Shown piece after piece: positions 24,437 through 29,359 of a DNA stretch of 29,359 bases. Source of the DNA: JAAZGD01 sp964383845 (GTDB lineage Bacteria; Bacillota; Clostridia; Peptostreptococcales; Anaerovoracaceae); NCBI GenBank assembly GCA_964383845.1, contig CAYLIF010000019.1:1-29359 (forward strand), in the 5' to 3' direction. Numbering within the stretch: the stretch's first letter is position 1; each line of letters starts with the position of its first letter. Both the position numbers and the translations under genes were made by a program. The notes beneath the pieces were generated by a model that was not told where the DNA came from, did not search any database, and was given only the letters and a program-made list of their open reading frames with translations.

Positions 24437-24584
24437 ACATTTTTATAATAAAAATAAAACTATACCCTTGTTGCTAGCTGGGACTGGGGTTGTTTTTATT
24501 GTTTTAGGAATCTATAGAGGAGAAGCAGCTATAGTTTTCACCAAGGCTGTAAGAATCTGTTTGGAATGCATAGGAATTGGGTAG
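24411..24584 (+). CDS. CD1871A-type CXXC membrane peptide (57 aa)
   Basis: ATG 24411 to TAG 24582-24584, shorter than most gene finders accept. It has a basic N-terminus (MATLKKTNRHFYNKNK), a single membrane helix (about 18-34, IPLLLAGTGVVFIVLG), then IYRGEAAIVFTKA and a final CLEC motif (C50, C53) before IGIG. I recognise this as the CD1871A family of CXXC-motif peptides of Clostridia, found beside a TlpA-like protein and a 4Fe-4S membrane protein. The first 26 bp overlap the TlpA gene, and the next gene starts directly after the stop. GGAGAG lies 9 nt upstream. It is probably a redox relay in the membrane; this is inferred. Confidence 0.85.
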   Translation: MATLKKTNRHFYNKNKTIPLLLAGTGVVFIVLGIYRGEAAIVFTKAVRICLECIGIG

Positions 24585-25505
24585 ATGAATAACAAGATTA
24601 AAAGTCTTAAACTAAAAAAACATGAAAAGAAGAGAAATCTCATTCAATTTGGATTTGTAGCAATCACAAACGGATACTTTCAGGGGTTTTTGAAGGCAAC
24701 AATCTATCAAGGGCCTAGTAAAAATGTATGTGTTCCAGGACTTAATTGTTATTCTTGCCCAGGTGCTTTTGGCTCATGTCCTATAGGATCTTTTCAGGCG
24801 GTTGTTTCTGATAGAGACTACAGCATGACCTTTTATATACTAGGTTTTCTAACATTGTTCGGAGCATTAATGGGGCGTTTTGTTTGTGGATTCTTGTGTC
24901 CTTTTGGACTATTTCAGGATTTGATTCACAAAATTCCCAGCAAATTAAAAGTGCGGATTGTTCCTGGGGATAAGTATTTAAAGTATTTGAAGTATCTGAT
25001 ATTAGCACTTTTTGTGGTAATTTTACCCATGTTTGTTGTAAATGATTTTGGCCAAGGAGATCCGTGGTTTTGCAAATACATTTGTCCTTCGGGAACATTT
25101 ATGGCTGGCTGGCCCTTAGGGGCTTTAAATGAAGGGATTCGTGGGGCCATTGGATGGTTGTTTGCCTGGAAATCATTTTTATTGATTGGAACAATAATAC
25201 TTTCTATTTTTATCTATCGTCCATTTTGTAGATATCTTTGTCCATTGGGGGCTGTATACGGATTTTTTAACAAGTTTTCTCTTTATAGATTCCAAGTTGA
25301 CTCAAATACCTGTATTAATTGTGGGAAGTGCCAGTCTGTTTGTCCTATAAATATACCGGTTTATCAAACACCTAATAGTGGGGAATGTATTCGGTGTGGT
25401 CGATGTTTAAATGTATGTCCTACTAAGGCATTAACACGTATTCCTTATTTAAGAACAACAAAGGAAAAAGGAGGCGAATCCGATGGTCTACAAGCAGATT
25501 TATAA
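24585..25505 (+). CDS. Polytopic 4Fe-4S membrane electron-transfer protein (NapH/CcoG-like)
   Basis: A 306-residue membrane protein with about four or five helices. It has an N-terminal cysteine group C49/C55/C58/C65 (NCYSCPG to SCPIGS), two CGFLCPFG/CRYLCPLG motifs typical of NapH and NosR relatives, and a C-terminal ferredoxin domain (about 243-285) with CINCGKCQSVC and CIRCGRCLNVC for two cytoplasmic 4Fe-4S clusters. It likely takes electrons from cytoplasmic ferredoxin or flavodoxin and passes them through the membrane toward the CXXC peptide and TlpA-like protein. The ATG touches the stop of the CXXC gene, and the end overlaps the next gene by 23 bp. Confidence 0.88.
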   Translation: MNNKIKSLKLKKHEKKRNLIQFGFVAITNGYFQGFLKATIYQGPSKNVCVPGLNCYSCPGAFGSCPIGSFQAVVSDRDYSMTFYILGFLTLFGALMGRFVCGFLCPFGLFQDLIHKIPSKLKVRIVPGDKYLKYLKYLILALFVVILPMFVVNDFGQGDPWFCKYICPSGTFMAGWPLGALNEGIRGAIGWLFAWKSFLLIGTIILSIFIYRPFCRYLCPLGAVYGFFNKFSLYRFQVDSNTCINCGKCQSVCPINIPVYQTPNSGECIRCGRCLNVCPTKALTRIPYLRTTKEKGGESDGLQADL

Positions 25506-26901
25506 AAAAATAATTATCTTTAGCATTATATTTATTATGACGCTTACATTTGGAATATCGCCAGTTTTTGGTACAGTTGTTACAGGGCAAGTTTCAAGCT
25601 GGGCCTCACAAAGCGTTATTAAAGGATCATCTTATGGAATTTTACCTCCTTCATTTATGGGAAAGAATATGACTAAACCTTCAACACGTCTAGAGTTTGC
25701 TCAGATAACTGTTCTTCTTTATGAAAAAATTAAAGGGGTTTCTGTGAAAGTCCCTAAATCTAACCCCTTCGTAGACACTAGGGACCCTAGTGTGCTAAAG
25801 GCATATTCTTTAGGTATTGTTAGAGGTCAAGGTAATGGTGTATTTAATCCTAAGGGATTATTGACTAGGGAGCAGGCGGCTACAATGCTTACTAGAACCT
25901 ATACTAAAGCGACAGGAAATCGTTTAAAAGCTACAGGAGCTAGTGAATTTGCAGATGATTATAGAATAAGCACTTATGCTAGACCTTCTATATATTACAT
26001 GACTCACAAAAAATTTGTTCAGGGGACGGGTAATAATAGATTTACACCCAAAGGGAAAACCACTAGCCAAGAACTTGTAACCATGACAGTTAGAATTCTA
26101 GATGAAGTATGGGCCAATGAAGAGAAAACCCCTGAGATTGACTATGCACCTGGTATGAAGGCAAGTACATTGAAAGAAGCTCAAGATATCATACTTGATG
26201 CAAGGAAGAGTCTTATTCCAGAGATTTCAATAGAAATGACTAAGAATATGTATGACCAACTTTTAACTAGTCAATTCACTCAAAACAAGGGTATTCAAAA
26301 TCTGCATTATGTTTACGATAGTAAAAACAATAAGTTGCAGGTTAAACTAACATATAGTAACTACACTCAAATCCTTGCCTTAATTGAAAATCCGTCTGCG
26401 GCAACCTTATACGCCACTCGTATGGCTAAAGAATTAAATTTATCCTTAAATGATATTTTAAAACAACAAATATCATCGGATATGGGAGATTATGAAAAAG
26501 AAAAAGCAATCCACGACTACATGGTAACAAACTATAAATTCGATACATCCGTAACTGTTTATGATCTAGAGCACCCAAGTCAATCCGTAGAAGGCCTTAT
26601 TTTATACAACAAGGCTATTTGCCAGGGATATTCAGAAGTATTTGATTTGCTTATGAAAAAGATTGGCATACCTTCCCATATGGTCTGGGGCCAAGCTGCT
26701 GGAGAAAATCATGTTTGGAATATGGTCAAGCTTAGTGGGGATTGGTATATGGTGGATGTAACTTGGGATGATCCTACACCTGACCAAGGATCAAGAGTTT
26801 CTTATGATTATTTCAATCTTACTGGAGAACAGTTATCACTAACTCATTCTTGGAATAAAGACCAGTACCCTCAGGCTTTGGGCACTCAGTTCGGTAAATA
26901 A
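25483..26901 (+). CDS. SLH-domain surface protein with transglutaminase-like domain (copy 2)
   Basis: A 472-residue paralogue of the protein at 22322-23752. It has a signal peptide (about 1-30, ending VFGT), three SLH repeats (about 35-210) and a transglutaminase-like domain with C380 (AICQGYS), H410 (NHVWN) and D425 (VDVTW). The Cys-His-Asp spacing of 30 and 15 residues equals that of copy 1. The start overlaps the 4Fe-4S gene by 23 bp, with AAAGGAGG 8 nt upstream, so the two are translationally close. It is the last gene before the terminator at 26933. The reaction is unknown. Confidence 0.88.
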   Translation: MVYKQIYKKIIIFSIIFIMTLTFGISPVFGTVVTGQVSSWASQSVIKGSSYGILPPSFMGKNMTKPSTRLEFAQITVLLYEKIKGVSVKVPKSNPFVDTRDPSVLKAYSLGIVRGQGNGVFNPKGLLTREQAATMLTRTYTKATGNRLKATGASEFADDYRISTYARPSIYYMTHKKFVQGTGNNRFTPKGKTTSQELVTMTVRILDEVWANEEKTPEIDYAPGMKASTLKEAQDIILDARKSLIPEISIEMTKNMYDQLLTSQFTQNKGIQNLHYVYDSKNNKLQVKLTYSNYTQILALIENPSAATLYATRMAKELNLSLNDILKQQISSDMGDYEKEKAIHDYMVTNYKFDTSVTVYDLEHPSQSVEGLILYNKAICQGYSEVFDLLMKKIGIPSHMVWGQAAGENHVWNMVKLSGDWYMVDVTWDDPTPDQGSRVSYDYFNLTGEQLSLTHSWNKDQYPQALGTQFGK

Positions 26902-26932
26902 TCAAGGATATAATTAATCTCTATCAATAAGT

Positions 26933-26970
26933 AAAAGAAGGCTCAATCATAAAGGTTGAGCCTTCTTTTT
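26933..26970. terminator. Bidirectional intrinsic terminator
   Basis: A perfect 14-bp stem, left arm 26933-26946 and right arm 26956-26969, core GAAGGCTCAA/TTGAGCCTTC, 9-nt loop, flanked by A and T runs. It separates the convergent surface-protein operon and proA, and its right arm touches the proA stop codon. Confidence 0.9.
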
Positions 26971-28243
26971 ACCAGTCTTTAAAATTGAAATTCTTTCGAC
27001 CTTCTGAATAATCACTTACTATATGACCATTACCCACTAAACGATATTTATAAGTTACAATTCCATCCAGGCCAACAGGCCCACGTGCGTGAAGCTTACC
27101 TGTTGAGATCCCAACTTCAGCACCAAAACCATATCTAAAGCCGTCTGCAAAGCGGGTAGAGCAGTTTTGGTAAACGCCAGCAGAGTCTACTAAAGATAGG
27201 AAAGAATTTGCCACGGAAGGGTCTTCTGTAACCACACAATCCGTATGATGAGATCCGTATTTGTTGATATGTTCTATAGCCTCATGATAAGATGAAACAA
27301 TTTTAATTGAAAGTATATAATCTAGATATTCTGTTGCGAAGTCTTCTTCTGTAGCTTTTTCAACAGAAATAATTTTCTGGGTTCTCTCACACCCTTTTAG
27401 CAGAACCTGACCCTTAAAACCCTCCACAAGCAAGGGGAGAAAATCCTCAGCGATATTTTGGTGAACCAAAAGTGTTTCTAAAGTATTACAAGCAGCCACA
27501 TATTGGATCTTACTGTCAACAGATACCTTTACAGCTTTTGATATTTCAGCGGATTTATCTATATATACATGACAGACTCCATCAGAATGGCCCATAACAG
27601 GAATCTTTGAGTTATCCTGGATATATCTGACGAATTCATTGCTGCCTCTTGGGATTATTAAATCAATGGATTTATGGCATTGCAGCATTTCTTTTATGTC
27701 TTCTCGGCTCTCTAGCAGGACCACAAAATTATCTGCTAGTCCTAAATCATCTCCAGCTTGACGAATTAACTCAAATAAGATTCTGTTTGTATTAAAAGCT
27801 TCGCTGCCACCTTTTAATAAAATGCAATTACCACTTTTAATACAAAGTGCTGATATTTGAACCAAAGCATCGGGACGAGATTCGAAAATAACCCCGATAA
27901 CTCCAATAGGGCAAGTGATTTTTTCCAATAGTAGACCTTCGTCTAAATTTCTTTTCAATAGAATATTATTTAATGGATCATCCATTTTTGTTAAGGTCCG
28001 TATTCCTTCAATTACATCTTGCAATTTCTGATCATCAAACTTTAATCTGCTTAAAATAGGCCCAGACATTTGATCTTTGCTTGCTTTTTCTAAGTCGATC
28101 TTATTAGCCGAAAATATTTCTTCTTTATTATCCTCCAGCAGTTGGGCAACCCTTAATAAGGCGCTGTTCCTTATTTCGTGAGAAGTTGCTGCAAGACGGA
28201 AGCTGCTTTCTTTAACGGCTTGCGTTAGCTCTAACATATTCAT
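26969..28243 (-). CDS. proA: Gamma-glutamyl phosphate reductase
   Basis: It reduces gamma-glutamyl phosphate with NADPH to glutamate semialdehyde, the second step of proline synthesis. The 424 residues match the family. IGVIFESRPD, LIIPRGSNEFVRYI, IPVMGHSDGVCHVYID and the catalytic Cys segment VAACNTLETLLVH are all ProA signatures, as is the ending LHARGPVGLDGIVTYKY. proB, the usual partner, is not in the window. The ATG overlaps the stop of the exonuclease gene by 4 bp, so the two are cotranscribed. A second Met lies at residue 3. Confidence 0.96.
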   Translation of the reverse strand: MNMLELTQAVKESSFRLAATSHEIRNSALLRVAQLLEDNKEEIFSANKIDLEKASKDQMSGPILSRLKFDDQKLQDVIEGIRTLTKMDDPLNNILLKRNLDEGLLLEKITCPIGVIGVIFESRPDALVQISALCIKSGNCILLKGGSEAFNTNRILFELIRQAGDDLGLADNFVVLLESREDIKEMLQCHKSIDLIIPRGSNEFVRYIQDNSKIPVMGHSDGVCHVYIDKSAEISKAVKVSVDSKIQYVAACNTLETLLVHQNIAEDFLPLLVEGFKGQVLLKGCERTQKIISVEKATEEDFATEYLDYILSIKIVSSYHEAIEHINKYGSHHTDCVVTEDPSVANSFLSLVDSAGVYQNCSTRFADGFRYGFGAEVGISTGKLHARGPVGLDGIVTYKYRLVGNGHIVSDYSEGRKNFNFKDW

Positions 28244-29247
28244 TTTTTGTTTCCCGTTTCCTTTCCAATCTTTTTTAATAGAAGTCTTGTAAATTCATTG
28301 AGGCTTTTATAATTAAACTGTCCTTGCTCTTCAACAATAAGAAATCCGCTTTCGTAAGAGGAATCCTGTTTTAGTGGGTTATCATTGAGTCCTAGCAGAA
28401 CTAAATCCAAAAAGTAAGAGCCTTCCTTATGGAAGATGGGTATCATTATTTGAAATTTCCTTGATGCTTCGTCAAAAGCAATTTGTAGGGATTCTCCAAA
28501 GTCACCAAAGGAATAGTAGCTTATCGCTTCATGCCTCTGGATTCCTTGAATTTCAAGGTAATTCAAAGCTCTTTTTGTTTGGGTGACATGCAAGTTGGAG
28601 GTTCCAGGAAAACCAAGGTGGTGAAAACCCTTGTCCATATCACATAAATCAACAACTGCAAGTAGTTTGAAAAGTTGATATAGGTCATCTCGATTATGAA
28701 GTAAGATTTTTTCTTTAGACTTGTGATTAGCGGTTAAAATGTAATCATTATAAAGCGCTATACTTTCTAAACCCGAAATAGTGTCACGCCTTTGATTACT
28801 TAAGCCTAGATGCTTTTCTATTGTCTTTTGCTTAAGGTTAGGTAATTTGTTTTTTAAATCTGATGCCTTTCTAATTAATAGATAAAGATCCAAGTTGTAT
28901 GGAAATTGTGAGGATGCTACACCCAATTTTTCCCCACGAGCTGCTAAGAAATTCATGTCAAAAGATTTTCCATTATAGGTTATTAAAATATCACACTTAT
29001 TGATTTCTTCAAAGTATAGATATAGCAAGTCTTTTTCATCATCTGGATCCTCAGAAAAATATTGAAGGAGGCTGCCATTCTTGTATTCATCAAAAATCAG
29101 CAGACCACCAATGATAACTCGATGTTGAGTTGGACTCAATCCTGTGGTTTCAATATCCAGTATTCCAACTCTTCCATTAGGAAAATAGTTCTCAATGGAT
29201 TTTGGTAGTATGAGGCTTTCATTTAATATTTCTGTCACTATTTTCAT
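28240..29247 (-). CDS. YprB-type RNase H-fold exonuclease
   Basis: A 335-residue protein with a predicted 3'-5' exonuclease domain of the YprB RNase H-like family. DIETTGLS near residues 31-38, TYNGKSFDMNFLAAR near 90-104 and HNRDDLYQL near 185 provide the DEDD-like acidic residues. The C-terminal third has no domain I know. Family members are predicted nucleases; the substrate is unknown. I start at ATG 29247. The frame extends to 29280 only through a TTG without a ribosome site. No Shine-Dalgarno is seen before 29247, and a strong -10 lies 7 bp upstream, so translation may be leaderless. Confidence 0.8.
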   Translation of the reverse strand: MKIVTEILNESLILPKSIENYFPNGRVGILDIETTGLSPTQHRVIIGGLLIFDEYKNGSLLQYFSEDPDDEKDLLYLYFEEINKCDILITYNGKSFDMNFLAARGEKLGVASSQFPYNLDLYLLIRKASDLKNKLPNLKQKTIEKHLGLSNQRRDTISGLESIALYNDYILTANHKSKEKILLHNRDDLYQLFKLLAVVDLCDMDKGFHHLGFPGTSNLHVTQTKRALNYLEIQGIQRHEAISYYSFGDFGESLQIAFDEASRKFQIMIPIFHKEGSYFLDLVLLGLNDNPLKQDSSYESGFLIVEEQGQFNYKSLNEFTRLLLKKIGKETGNKK

Positions 29248-29253
29248 GACGTT

Positions 29254-29262
29254 ATTATAACA
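29254..29262 (-). promoter_or_regulatory. Extended -10 promoter of the YprB-like gene
   Basis: On the minus strand TGT followed by a perfect TATAAT (29259-29254). The expected transcription start falls on or next to the A of ATG 29247. The -35 region (TTTTGT at 17 bp spacing, or TTGTTT at 15 bp) is weak and overlaps the hairpin at 29276-29311. Confidence 0.5.
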
Positions 29263-29275
29263 TGTAGTTTGTGAA

Positions 29276-29311
29276 AACAAAATAGACCGCAGGGGTGCGA
29301 TCCATTTTGTT
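29276..29311 (-). terminator. Terminator-like hairpin from an upstream minus-strand unit
   Basis: Outer arms AACAAAAT (29276-29283) and ATTTTGTT (29304-29311) and inner arms CGCA/TGCG around GGGG form one long imperfect stem with two mismatched pairs. Read on the minus strand it ends in TTTTGTTTTC, a plausible U-rich tail. It would end a transcript entering from beyond the window. The remaining bases to 29359 show no supported gene. Confidence 0.45.
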
Positions 29312-29359
29312 CAAAAGGGGTATTGGGATTAGAGATTAATGAGGTTATCAGGGGGATAA

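Overview
The window looks like chromosomal DNA of an AT-rich anaerobic Gram-positive bacterium of the class Clostridia, possibly Alkaliphilus-like; the genus is a guess. The evidence is strong AGGAGG-type ribosome binding sites, the tmk-holB-ricT-methyltransferase order, a class III fructose-bisphosphatase, an oxygen-sensitive class III ribonucleotide reductase, SLH-anchored surface proteins, several ferredoxin-type proteins, and no visible respiratory oxygen enzymes. No insertion sequence, phage gene or CRISPR array was seen.

Region 1 (1-8340, plus strand): the tail of an unidentified gene, a promoter, then a tightly packed operon. It holds a 35-residue membrane peptide, tmk, holB, ricT, a TrmN6-type methyltransferase, a DUF948-like membrane protein, murA, fbp and a NYN-LOTUS putative RNA-processing protein, and ends at a strong terminator. 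It combines DNA synthesis, RNA maturation, cell-wall precursor synthesis and gluconeogenesis.

Region 2 (8369-13268): a glycine-rich membrane-type protein of unknown function diverges from tRNA-Arg(ACG), the two promoters sharing one -35 block. There follow a membrane diguanylate cyclase, a YibE/F transporter-like protein, an arginase and a CorA-type Mg2+ channel.

Region 3 (13293-17452): an anaerobic deoxynucleotide module of nrdG, nrdD and trxB. NrdD carries a C-terminal redoxin domain (CPNC) and is followed directly by an NADPH-type thioredoxin reductase. This suggests a self-contained thiol-reduced, rather than formate-dependent, class III reductase. Two NrdR-type boxes, 31 bp apart, sit just upstream of a strong promoter between nrdG and nrdD.

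Region 4 (17463-20781, minus strand): a five-gene operon with two NifX/NifB-fold cofactor-binding proteins, two MinD-type ATPases each carrying two ferredoxin 4Fe-4S motifs, and a metallo-beta-lactamase-fold hydrolase. It resembles the anaerobe-specific orange-protein (ORP) cluster of Desulfovibrio, but with an MBL protein and without the usual regulators. It has a clear promoter with a dyad at the predicted transcription start.

Region 5 (20980-26901, plus strand): a cell-surface operon. It encodes a membrane-anchored M14 carboxypeptidase with a stalk domain, then two paralogous SLH-transglutaminase-fold proteins flanking a redox triad of TlpA-like lipoprotein, a 57-residue CXXC membrane peptide and a polytopic 4Fe-4S protein. 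The triad probably carries electrons from cytoplasm to extracytoplasmic thiols. It is the best candidate here for a poorly described system.

Region 6 (26969-29359, minus strand): proA and a YprB-type exonuclease overlapping by 4 bp. The exonuclease gene may be read from a leaderless mRNA.
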